Part shown: piece by piece, positions 1 to 6,274 of the stretch | Position numbering within the stretch: the first letter of the stretch is position 1 | Layout of the letters: every line of letters starts with the position of its first letter | Source: Paracoccaceae bacterium | GTDB taxonomy: Bacteria; Pseudomonadota; Alphaproteobacteria; Rhodobacterales; Rhodobacteraceae | DNA: 6,274 nucleotides | Assembly (NCBI GenBank): GCA_020832725.1 | Contig: JAFIEC010000403.1 | Location: 1-6,274 of the forward strand | Direction of reading: 5' to 3' | Notes under the pieces: model-generated | Database searches by the model: none | Seen by the model: only the letters and a program-made list of their open reading frames with translations | Told to the model about the DNA's origin: nothing | Position numbers and translations under genes: made by a program

Positions 1-1316
1 GTGGCCTGCAGCGCCTCGTCGACCGAGCCTGCGCGCATCAAAGCATAGGCCGCGCTGAACGAGGTGTCGGCCCGGTCCAGCGCCGTCCAGCCCAGCGCCA
101 CCACATGCCCCGGGGGGGTCACCGCGGCGAGGTTGTAGCGATCTCCCGGCAGGACCGGCCCGTTTTCGGTCCAGCGCAGGCGCGCCGATACGTCCGCTCC
201 GTCGCGCACGCGGATGGTGGTGGTCCGGCTGCGGAACTGCCGCCACCCTTCGGGGGTCAGGTATTCTTCGGAATTGTCGGGGTTCAGCCGCTCGATGAAG
301 AGGTCCTGATCGTCCAGCCCGGTGGTACTCAGCCCCCAGCCCAGCACGTCCGACCGGCCGGACAGCACCACAGGAAGCCCCGGGATCGTGCCACCGATCA
401 CCCCGCCGGAAGACAGTTCCAGCCGCGCCAGATACCAGATCGAGGGGGCCGAAAGCCCCAGATGCGGATCATTCGCCAGCAGCGCCCCGCCCCCTGCAGA
501 CCGCGCGGGCGAGGCGGCAAAGGCGTTGGAGGCCGAGGCGAACCCCGGGCCCCGGCGCGGGTCCAGCGGGTCGTGCGGCTCGGGGGAGAGGGAGGCAAGC
601 TGCACAGGGTCGAGGCCCGGAAACAGGCTGGCATAATCGGGCATCGCCACGGTGGCGGCGCCGGGCGGGTCGGGCAGGATGTCGCGCAGCCTCTCGGGCG
701 GGAGCAGCGCGGACAATTGGGCGCGCAGAACCTCGTCCTCGATCTGCGAGGTCAGCTGCAGCGCCATCGCCTTGATCACGGCCAGGCTGTCGGCGGGGGT
801 CCAGGGCGCGATCTCGCGCGAGAAGAGAAAGAACTCGGGCGCGCCGCGTCCCAGTCCGCGGTCGTTCACCTGGGCAAGCCATGCGTTCACCCCCGCCGCA
901 TAGGCTTCCAGCGCAGCCCGTGCCTCGGGTGTCTGGGCCTCGACCGAATCCTGAGCCGCGCCATACAGGTCGAACCGGCGCATCAGATCGTCGATCGCCA
1001 CCGTACGCGCCCCGAACAGCTCCGACAGCCGCCCCTGCACCGTGCGGCGCAGCATCGTCATCTGCCACAGACGGTCCTGCGCATGGGCAAAGCCCAGCCC
1101 GAAAAAGACATCGGCATCCGATTCTCCGAAGATATGCGGGATGTTGCGGTTGCTGCGGACGATTTCCACCTCGGCGCTCACGCCCTCCACCCGCCAGCTT
1201 GCGCCATAGTCGGGCAGGGACCGGGAGGCGAACCAGTAAGCCCCCGCGCCCGTCAGCGCCACAAGCGCCGAAAGGCCAAGAAAAATACGCAATAGCCAGC
1301 GAAACGCAGTTGTCAT
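1..1316 (-). CDS. Penicillin acylase family protein (peptidase S45, Ntn-hydrolase), N-terminal part, cut by the window edge
   Basis: Translating the minus strand from the ATG at 1316 gives 438 residues open to the window edge. Members of this family hydrolyse amide bonds of acylated compounds (beta-lactams, N-acyl-homoserine lactones, other N-acyl amines) after self-cleavage of a precursor into alpha and beta chains. Residues 7-28 form one hydrophobic segment after a basic start (FRWLLR), so a signal peptide or N-terminal anchor, with the enzyme probably periplasmic. GLGFAHAQDRLWQM (73-86) is typical of the alpha chain. The predicted new beta-chain N-terminus is Ser263 in SASNAFA, and NDPHL (282-286) follows, placing His285 at beta position 23 as in PvdQ-type acylases. 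WGLSTTGLDDQDLF (327-340) also fits the family. Full members are roughly 750-820 aa, so the C-terminal 40-45% is missing, including the region of the conserved beta-chain Asn. Only a weak GGAA lies about 9 nt before the ATG, and an in-frame stop lies upstream. Family is secure; substrate cannot be read from sequence. Confidence 0.93.
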   Translation of the reverse strand, partial: MTTAFRWLLRIFLGLSALVALTGAGAYWFASRSLPDYGASWRVEGVSAEVEIVRSNRNIPHIFGESDADVFFGLGFAHAQDRLWQMTMLRRTVQGRLSELFGARTVAIDDLMRRFDLYGAAQDSVEAQTPEARAALEAYAAGVNAWLAQVNDRGLGRGAPEFFLFSREIAPWTPADSLAVIKAMALQLTSQIEDEVLRAQLSALLPPERLRDILPDPPGAATVAMPDYASLFPGLDPVQLASLSPEPHDPLDPRRGPGFASASNAFAASPARSAGGGALLANDPHLGLSAPSIWYLARLELSSGGVIGGTIPGLPVVLSGRSDVLGWGLSTTGLDDQDLFIERLNPDNSEEYLTPEGWRQFRSRTTTIRVRDGADVSARLRWTENGPVLPGDRYNLAAVTPPGHVVALGWTALDRADTSFSAAYALMRAGSVDEALQA

Positions 1317-1415
1317 CCGGTGCTGTTCCGACAAGGAAGGGGGTGTGGAGGGGGGCGCTCGTGCGGTCGGGTCTCATCCATATGACAGCGGGCAGGGGCC
1401 GAACAGGGGGGAATC
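1317..1415. promoter_or_regulatory. Divergent intergenic region between the acylase and dehydrogenase genes
   Basis: This 99-bp gap separates two divergently transcribed genes, so it must hold the promoters of both unless an upstream transcript reads through. No convincing -35/-10 pair is visible in either direction. The only AT-leaning patch is around CATATGAC (1379-1386). The plus strand is strongly G-rich, with runs at 1335-1336, 1339-1343, 1347-1348, 1350-1355 and further runs up to 1411. That it carries regulation is inferred from gene orientation, not from a recognised operator. Confidence 0.45.
1405..1412 (+). promoter_or_regulatory. Ribosome binding site of the dehydrogenase gene
   Basis: AGGGGGGA sits 3 nt before the ATG at 1416. 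It is purine-rich and AGG-containing but not a perfect Shine-Dalgarno sequence. It supports the ATG at 1416, which also places the Rossmann beta-strand (RVAFIGLG) right at the N-terminus, as expected for this family. Confidence 0.6.
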
Positions 1416-2282
1416 ATGGCACGTGTGGCATTCATCGGGCTGGGAGTCATGGGCTATCCGATGGCGGGGCATCTGGCCCGCGCGGGGCATGAGCTGTGCG
1501 TCTACAACCGCACCACCGCCAAGGCCGAGGCCTGGGTCGCCGCCCATGGCCATGGCCGCGCCGACAGCCCTGCGAAGGCCGCGCGCGGGGCCGAATTCGT
1601 GATGACCTGCGTGGGCAACGACGACGATCTGCGCGCCGTGGTCACCGGCCCCGAAGGTGCGCTGGCGGGCATGGAGGCGGGGGGCATACTGGTGGATCAT
1701 TCCACCGTCTCGGCCGACGTCACCCGTGCGCTGCACGCCCAGGCAGAGGGGCAGGGCATCGCCCTGATCGACGCGCCCATCTCGGGCGGGCAGGCGGGGG
1801 CCGAGAACGGCGTGCTCTCGGTGATGTGCGGCGGGGGCGAGGAGGCCTTTGCCCGGGCCGCCCCGGTGATCGAATCCTATGCCCGGATCTGCCGCCTGAT
1901 GGGGCCAAGCGGGGCGGGCCAGCTGACCAAGATGGTCAACCAGATCTGCATCGCGGGCCTTGTGCAGGGCCTGTCGGAGGGGCTGGCCTTTGCGCGCGCC
2001 GCAGGCCTTGACGGGGCGTCCGTGGTCGAGGTCATTTCCCAGGGGGCGGCCGGGTCGTGGCAGATGGCCAACCGCCACGAGACCATGCTGGAGGGGCGTT
2101 TCGCTTTCGGCTTTGCGGTGGTCTGGATGCGCAAGGCCCTCGCCATCGGTCTGGCCGAGGCCGAGCGCCACGGCGCGCAGCTTCCCGTCACCGCGCTGGT
2201 GGACCAGTTCTACAAGGATGTGCAGGCCATGGGCGGCGGGCGCTGGGACACGTCCAGCCTGATCGCGCGGCTGTCCCGCTAG
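1416..2282 (+). CDS. NAD(P)-dependent oxidoreductase, 3-hydroxyisobutyrate dehydrogenase / 2-hydroxy-3-oxopropionate reductase family
   Basis: A complete 288-aa beta-hydroxyacid dehydrogenase, the usual length for the family, which interconverts beta-hydroxy acids and their semialdehydes in the cytoplasm (valine breakdown, glyoxylate metabolism, or related small acids). The N-terminal Rossmann domain has the dinucleotide motif GLGVMGYPMA (8-17). The second strand ends in YNRT (30-33), where Asn-Arg-Thr in place of an acidic residue suggests NADP(H) preference (inference). The substrate-binding signature is DAPISGGQAGAENG (119-132), with Ser123 and Gly124. The catalytic lysine is Lys172 in GAGQLTKMVNQ (166-176), with Asn175 nearby. 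The all-alpha C-terminal domain follows from about residue 168 and ends with RWDTSSLIARL. One oddity: the conserved late Lys-Asp pair reads Lys240-Ala241. The gene is divergent from the acylase and ends 7 bp from the convergent YSC84 gene, so it appears monocistronic. The exact substrate is not determinable, so no symbol is given. Confidence 0.95.
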   Translation: MARVAFIGLGVMGYPMAGHLARAGHELCVYNRTTAKAEAWVAAHGHGRADSPAKAARGAEFVMTCVGNDDDLRAVVTGPEGALAGMEAGGILVDHSTVSADVTRALHAQAEGQGIALIDAPISGGQAGAENGVLSVMCGGGEEAFARAAPVIESYARICRLMGPSGAGQLTKMVNQICIAGLVQGLSEGLAFARAAGLDGASVVEVISQGAAGSWQMANRHETMLEGRFAFGFAVVWMRKALAIGLAEAERHGAQLPVTALVDQFYKDVQAMGGGRWDTSSLIARLSR

Positions 2283-2289
2283 ACTGGCC

Positions 2290-2847
2290 TCAGCGCAGGA
2301 TGCGGGTGTATTTCGTGCCTGCAAGCGACGCCCCCATCAAGAGTCCCGCCTGCCCATAGATCACCGCCACCACGGGCGCGCGGAAGGTGGTCGAGTTCAT
2401 GCCGGCGCGCGCGCCGTCACGGCGCACCACATATTCGATATCGCCGCCCACCTCCCAGCCGTCCGAAGCGCGGAAGCTTCCCAGGATTTCGGGGGTCATG
2501 AAGAACAGGGTATGGGCATATTGCTGCGCGCCGATCTGCAGCCCGAGGCTGGCCTGGGTGACGGAATAGTAATCCACCGTGGCCCCGCCAATGCGCAGCG
2601 CCCCCTCGCCATAGGCACCGCCCAGCGTGATCAGCCCCGCCCGTGTGACCAGCGGCATCACCAGCATTCCCGAGGCCCGGGACGCAAGGTCCACGGTTTC
2701 GGGGAAATTGGCATACATGAATTCAAGCGCCGCATCGACGCGCCCGTCGATCCGCTGCCCGGCATCCGAGCCGATCTGGTTGCCGCAGGCCGAGACAAGG
2801 GCCGCGCCCCCGCCCATCACGATCATCCGCCGAGAAATCCCGCCCAT
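2290..2847 (-). CDS. YSC84/SYLF-domain (lipid-binding) protein with Tat-like lipoprotein signal
   Basis: A 185-aa protein. The start is set at the ATG at 2847 because GGAGG lies 8 nt upstream and because the export signal then begins at residue 1. Longer in-frame starts at 2904 and 3021 lack these supports, and the one at 3021 overlaps mfd. The N-terminus MGGISRRMIVMGGGAALVSACGN has a twin-arginine pair (Arg6-Arg7), a hydrophobic stretch (8-20) and a lipobox VSAC with Cys21, suggesting Tat export and lipid attachment (inference). The rest matches the YSC84/SYLF (DUF500) pattern: Gly-rich strands around TRAGLITLGGAYGEGAL (68-84), then SLGLQIGAQQYAHTLFFMTPE (100-120), and a C-terminal GQAGLLMGASLAGTKYTRI (165-183). 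SYLF domains of eukaryotic proteins bind phosphoinositides. Bacterial members are mostly uncharacterised, so a role at the periplasmic face of a membrane is a guess. It lies 58 bp downstream of mfd on the same strand and may be co-transcribed with it. Confidence 0.88.
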   Translation of the reverse strand: MGGISRRMIVMGGGAALVSACGNQIGSDAGQRIDGRVDAALEFMYANFPETVDLASRASGMLVMPLVTRAGLITLGGAYGEGALRIGGATVDYYSVTQASLGLQIGAQQYAHTLFFMTPEILGSFRASDGWEVGGDIEYVVRRDGARAGMNSTTFRAPVVAVIYGQAGLLMGASLAGTKYTRILR

Positions 2848-2855
2848 CACACCTG

Positions 2856-2860
2856 CCTCC
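2856..2860 (-). promoter_or_regulatory. Shine-Dalgarno deciding the YSC84 start
   Basis: The minus strand reads GGAGG followed by 8 nt and then the ATG at 2847. This is the best ribosome binding site in the window. It fixes the start at 2847 over the in-frame upstream ATG at 2904, which lies immediately after the mfd stop codon. Confidence 0.75.
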
Positions 2861-2884
2861 GCTGCCTCTGTGCCCGGGCGCGTT

Positions 2885-2924
2885 GGCGCGCCGCTTTGGG
2901 CCATGTTAGCGCGCGGGCGCGCCC
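2885..2924. repeat. Two GGCGCGCC palindromes flanking the mfd stop codon
   Basis: GGCGCGCC occurs at 2885-2892 and again at 2916-2923, the latter extended to GGGCGCGCCC at 2915-2924. Each copy is self-complementary, so the two can also pair with each other around a 23-nt loop containing the mfd TAA (2906-2908). In the mfd transcript this could form a strong GC stem. No T-tract follows, so it does not match a classical intrinsic terminator. In DNA this GC-rich the repeat could be chance. Confidence 0.4.
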
Positions 2925-5900
2925 CTGTCACCGCCGGGCTTGGGCTGCGGGCGGTCCTTCGCCGGGGCGGCGGCGGTTGCGGCCGGGGCGGAGAGGCGGG
3001 CAAGCTCCCGGGCGATGGCAAAGGCGCCCTTCATCCGCTCGGCTTCAGTGCTCCAGTCTCGTGCGATGACGATACGGTTGTCGCGCACCTTTGCCGCGCT
3101 GCCCTGGGCGTGAATGAACTCCACCAGCCCGGCAGGGTTGGCAAAGCGGTCGTTGTGAAACTGGATTGTCGCGCCCTTCGGCCCGCCGTCCAGCCGCGCG
3201 ATGCCCGCCCGCTTGCACATCGTCTTGATGCGCACGACGTTCAGCAGCGTGTTCACCTCGCGCGGCAACGGGCCGAACCGATCGATCAACTCGGCGGCAA
3301 ACCCCTCCAGCTCCACCTTCGAGGACAGCCCCGACAGCCGCCGGTAGAGACCCAGCCGCACATCCAGATCGGGGACAAAGGCATCAGGTATCAGCACCGG
3401 CACGCCCAGGTTGATGGCGGGGGCCCAGTCGTGATCCGTCTCCGACAGGCCCTCCAGCTCGCCCGACTTCATCCGGGTGATCGCGTCCTCCAGCATCGAC
3501 TGGTAAAGTTCGAAGCCCACCTCGCGGACCTGTCCCGATTGTTCCTCGCCCAGCAGGTTGCCCGCCCCGCGGATGTCGAGGTCCTGGCTGGCGATGGTAA
3601 AACCCGCGCCCAGCGAATCGAGCGAGCCCAGAACCCGCAGCCGCTTTTCGGCTTGCGGAGTGAGGGGCGCGCGCGGCTTGGTGGTGAGATAGGCATAGGC
3701 GCGGGTCTTGGCCCGCCCCACGCGCCCGCGGATCTGATACAGCTGGGCAAGCCCGAACTGGTCGGCCCGCCACACCACCATCGTGTTCGCGGTCGGGATG
3801 TCGAGGCCCGATTCGATGATCGTCGTGGCAAGAAGCACGTCGAACTGCCCGTCGTAGAACGTGTTCATCCGCTGATCGAGATCCCCGGCCGCCATCTGGC
3901 CATGAGCGGTCAGCACCTTCACCTCCGGCACATGGGTGGCGAGGAACTCCTCCATCTCGGGGATGTCCGAAATCCGCGGGACGACAAGGAAGGATTGCCC
4001 GCCGCGGTAATGCTCCCGAAGCAGCGCCTCGCGCACGGTCAGCGTGTCGAATTCCGAGACATAGGTGCGAATGGCCAGACGATCGACCGGCGGCGTGCCG
4101 ATGATCGACAATTCCCGCACCCCGTTGAGCGACAGTTGCAGCGTGCGCGGAATCGGCGTCGCCGTCAGCGTGAGCACATGCACATCCGAGCGCAACTGCT
4201 TCAGACGCTCCTTGTGGGCGACGCCGAAATGCTGCTCCTCGTCGATGATCAGAAGGCCGAGATCACGAAAACGGATGCCCTTGGCCAGCAGGGCATGGGT
4301 GCCCACGACCACATCCACCGAGCCATCGGCCAGACCTGCCCGCGTCTCGGCGGCCTCGCGCGCGGGGACGAAGCGCGACAGTTGACGCAACTTCAGAGGA
4401 AATCCACGGAACCTTTCGGAAAAACTCCGAAAATGCTGGCGCGCCAAAAGCGTGGTTGGCGCAATCACCGCGACCTGAGCGCCGGTCATGGCGGCAACAA
4501 AGGCCGCCCGCATCGCCACCTCGGTCTTGCCGAATCCGACATCGCCGCAGATCAGACGGTCCATCGGGTTGCCCGAGGCCATGTCGGAAAGCACATCCTC
4601 GATCGCGGCGAGCTGGTCATCGGTCTCGGCAAAGGGGAACCGGGCGCAGAATTGCTCCCACGCGCCGTGCATCGGCTCGAACACAGGGGCGGTGCGCAGC
4701 GCGCGTTCGGCCGCGACCTGGATCAGCCGCTCGGCCATCGCGCGCACCCGCTCCTTCAGGCGTGCCTTGCGCGCCTGCCACGCGCCCGAGCCCAGCCTGT
4801 CGAGCAGCCCTTCCTCATGGCCATAGCGCGACAGCAGCTCGATGTTCTCCACCGGAAGATAGAGCCGGTCGCCGCCCGCATATTCCACAAGGAGGCACTC
4901 GTGGGGTGCGCCCAGGGCCGCGACGGTCTCCAGCCCCCGGTAGCGGCCGATGCCGTGTTCCACATGCACGACCAGATCCCCGGGCGAGAGGCTGGCGGCT
5001 TCGGTCAGGAAGTTCTCGGCCTTGCGCCTGCGGCGGGGCGCGCGGATCAGCCGGTCACCCAGCACATCCTGTTCCGACACCACCACCAGATCGGGTGCCT
5101 CGAAACCCTGCTCCAGCGGCCAGATCGCGCCGTGCACATGGTGCAACCCCCCCTTCGGAGCAGGGCGCAGGTCGGCCAGCGACGCGACCGGGAGAATACC
5201 GGGCAGGCCCGCATCCTCCAGCAGGCCCGACAGGCGCTCTCGTGCCCCTTCGGAGAACGACGCGATAACGACCGGGCGATCCTTGCGCAAGGCATCAAGA
5301 TGTGCGCGCAGAGCATCGAAAAGATTTGTGTTTTCCGCCTGACGTTCGGGGGCAAAGTTGCGCCCCGGACGCGCGCCTGCATCCGTGACGCCAAAGCCCA
5401 CGGGCTGGGGCAGCGCCGAGAAATGCACCACGCGCCGCCCCGCCAGCGCGTCGGCCAGCGCCGCCTCGTCGAGGTAGAGCTCTTCCGGCGGGCAAGGCTT
5501 GTAGGCGCTGTCCAGCCGGTCCCGTGCCCCCAGCGCCTCGCGCCGGGCGGCATATTGCTCGGAGATGCTCTCCCAGCGGGCGCGGTGGGCGGTCTCGCTG
5601 CGTTCGTCGAAATGGACGGGCGCCGTTTCGGGCAGATAGTCGAGAATGGTCTCCAGCCTTGCGTGGAAAAACGGCAGCCAATGCTCCAGCCCCGCATGCT
5701 TGCGCCCGGCGCTCACCGCCTCATAGAGCGGGTCGTCGCTGCCCGCCGCGCCAAAGGTCGCGCGATAGGCCTGCCGGAACCGTGCAATGGCGGGCGCATC
5801 GAGGATCACCTCCGAGACGGGAGCCAGCTCCACCCGATCCAGCCGCTCGGTGGTGCGCTGAGTCTCGGGGTCGAAGCGGCGCGCACCTTCCAGCACGTCT

Positions 5901-6274
5901 CCGAACAGATCGAGCCGTACCGGCCCGCCCGGCCCCGGGGGAAAGATGTCGATGATCCCGCCCCGGACGGCATAATCCCCCGGCTCTGTCACCGTGGGAG
6001 CGGGCGTGAACCCCATGCGCACCAGGAAGGCCCGCAGCGCGCCTTCGTCGATGCGCCCGCCCACGCGCGCGGTAAAGGCGGCATCGGCCAGCACCTCGCG
6101 GGCGGGCACGCGCTGGGTGACGGCGTTGAGCGTGCTGAGCAGCACGAACGGCCCCGGCAGGCCCTGCGCCAGCGCCTCCAGCGTGGCCAGGCGGGTGGCG
6201 GAGATGTCGGGGTTGGGAGAGGAGCGGTCATAGGGCAGGCAATCCCAGGCCGGGAAGGCGAGCACCGCCACGCC
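2906..6274 (-). CDS. mfd: Transcription-repair coupling factor Mfd, N-terminus cut by the window edge
   Basis: Mfd is the cytoplasmic ATP-dependent DNA translocase that removes RNA polymerase stalled at lesions and recruits UvrA. The frame is open to the right edge. Residues are counted from the GTG at 6271, which is internal rather than the true start. Aligned motifs suggest about 60 N-terminal residues are missing. FPAWDCLPYDR (6-16) begins the UvrB-like region. Arg103, Arg119 and Phe123 match E. coli Arg165, Arg181 and Phe185 in the UvrA-binding surface. The RNA polymerase interaction domain is about 430-485 (VEHGIGRYRG, 437-446). Translocase motifs are Walker A GDVGFGKT (576-583), DEEQ (677-680), TATPIPRT (703-710), HGQM (790-793) and QIRGRVGR (846-853). 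The TRG region is DLDIRGAGNLLGEEQSG (897-913), and the TRCF C-terminal domain starts near 955 with PDAFVPDLDVRLGLYRRL. An Ala/Pro/Lys-rich tail ends the protein (1094-1121). All key residues seen are intact, so the gene appears functional. Confidence 0.98.
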   Translation of the reverse strand, partial: GVAVLAFPAWDCLPYDRSSPNPDISATRLATLEALAQGLPGPFVLLSTLNAVTQRVPAREVLADAAFTARVGGRIDEGALRAFLVRMGFTPAPTVTEPGDYAVRGGIIDIFPPGPGGPVRLDLFGDVLEGARRFDPETQRTTERLDRVELAPVSEVILDAPAIARFRQAYRATFGAAGSDDPLYEAVSAGRKHAGLEHWLPFFHARLETILDYLPETAPVHFDERSETAHRARWESISEQYAARREALGARDRLDSAYKPCPPEELYLDEAALADALAGRRVVHFSALPQPVGFGVTDAGARPGRNFAPERQAENTNLFDALRAHLDALRKDRPVVIASFSEGARERLSGLLEDAGLPGILPVASLADLRPAPKGGLHHVHGAIWPLEQGFEAPDLVVVSEQDVLGDRLIRAPRRRRKAENFLTEAASLSPGDLVVHVEHGIGRYRGLETVAALGAPHECLLVEYAGGDRLYLPVENIELLSRYGHEEGLLDRLGSGAWQARKARLKERVRAMAERLIQVAAERALRTAPVFEPMHGAWEQFCARFPFAETDDQLAAIEDVLSDMASGNPMDRLICGDVGFGKTEVAMRAAFVAAMTGAQVAVIAPTTLLARQHFRSFSERFRGFPLKLRQLSRFVPAREAAETRAGLADGSVDVVVGTHALLAKGIRFRDLGLLIIDEEQHFGVAHKERLKQLRSDVHVLTLTATPIPRTLQLSLNGVRELSIIGTPPVDRLAIRTYVSEFDTLTVREALLREHYRGGQSFLVVPRISDIPEMEEFLATHVPEVKVLTAHGQMAAGDLDQRMNTFYDGQFDVLLATTIIESGLDIPTANTMVVWRADQFGLAQLYQIRGRVGRAKTRAYAYLTTKPRAPLTPQAEKRLRVLGSLDSLGAGFTIASQDLDIRGAGNLLGEEQSGQVREVGFELYQSMLEDAITRMKSGELEGLSETDHDWAPAINLGVPVLIPDAFVPDLDVRLGLYRRLSGLSSKVELEGFAAELIDRFGPLPREVNTLLNVVRIKTMCKRAGIARLDGGPKGATIQFHNDRFANPAGLVEFIHAQGSAAKVRDNRIVIARDWSTEAERMKGAFAIARELARLSAPAATAAAPAKDRPQPKPGGDRGAPAR
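4414..4432. repeat. mfd: Short perfect inverted repeat inside mfd
   Basis: TTTCGGA (4414-4420) and TCCGAAA (4426-4432) are perfect inverted copies with a 5-nt AT-rich loop. They lie in the translocase coding region, at Arg-Ser-Phe-Ser-Glu-Arg-Phe near residues 615-621. The patch has lower GC than its surroundings. It may simply follow from the amino acids encoded, and no function is claimed. Confidence 0.35.

Noticed and set aside
105..1295. Long plus-strand open frame of 396 codons
   Set aside because: It is antisense to the penicillin-acylase gene. Its translation is Arg/Pro/Gly-rich with no recognisable domain, while the opposite strand encodes clear family motifs.
469..1377. Minus-strand open frame of 302 codons with an apparent start at 1377
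   Set aside because: It is out of frame with the acylase coding frame over the same DNA. The acylase frame carries the transmembrane segment and the Ser/His motifs, while this one gives Arg/Ala-rich low-complexity sequence.
2270..2300. Bidirectional terminator between the convergent dehydrogenase and YSC84 genes
   Set aside because: Only 7 bp separate the stop codons, and I see no GC stem followed by a T-tract on either strand.
1374..2324. Minus-strand open frame of 316 codons antisense to the dehydrogenase
   Set aside because: It is a shadow of the dehydrogenase gene in high-GC DNA. It shows no family resemblance and overlaps the intergenic region and both neighbours.
2848..3021. N-terminal extension of the YSC84 protein to ATG codons at 2904 or 3021
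   Set aside because: The extension is Pro/Ala/Arg-rich, overlaps the mfd coding end (3021) or lacks a ribosome site (2904), and would bury the Tat/lipobox signal. GGAGG 8 nt before 2847 decides the start.
4456..5268. Plus-strand open frame of 270 codons inside mfd
   Set aside because: The translation is almost entirely Arg, Pro, Ala and Ser, as expected from reading GC-rich coding DNA on the wrong strand. mfd is intact across it.
6269..6271. GTG at 6271 as the mfd start codon
   Set aside because: FPAWDCLPYD lies well inside Mfd in known proteins, and the frame stays open to the window edge. The true start must be beyond the window.
1..6274. Possible new defence, mobile or biosynthetic system
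   Set aside because: All four genes belong to well-known families, there are no mobility genes, direct-repeat arrays or compositional breaks, and the gene arrangement looks like ordinary chromosomal background.

Overview
The window comes from a GC-rich genome whose codons mostly end in G or C. The protein repertoire points to an alphaproteobacterium, probably Rhodobacterales (the Paracoccus/Rhodobacter group). This placement rests on overall protein character, not on a marker gene.

Four protein genes fill almost the whole window. Positions 1-1316 (minus strand) hold the N-terminal 438 residues of a membrane-anchored penicillin-acylase-family (peptidase S45, Ntn-hydrolase) protein that runs off the left edge. 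A 99-bp G-rich divergent intergenic region (1317-1415) separates it from a complete 288-aa NAD(P)-dependent dehydrogenase of the 3-hydroxyisobutyrate dehydrogenase/tartronate semialdehyde reductase type (1416-2282, plus). That gene converges, with only 7 bp between the stop codons, on a 185-aa exported YSC84/SYLF-domain protein with a Tat-like lipoprotein signal (2290-2847, minus). Upstream of it on the same strand lies mfd, the transcription-repair coupling factor (2906-6274, minus). Its first few dozen residues are beyond the right edge.

The genes do not form one obvious pathway. mfd and the YSC84 gene are co-directional with a 58-bp gap and could be co-transcribed, but no functional link is evident. 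The acylase and the dehydrogenase are divergent and may share a control region. I see no RNA genes, CRISPR array, insertion sequence, attachment site or phage genes. I found no evidence for a new multi-gene system: this looks like ordinary chromosome. The points worth a second look are local. They are a missing acidic residue beside the conserved Lys of the dehydrogenase, a G-rich leader with quadruplex potential, the Tat/lipobox export signal on the YSC84 protein, an acylase of unknown substrate, and two small inverted repeats.
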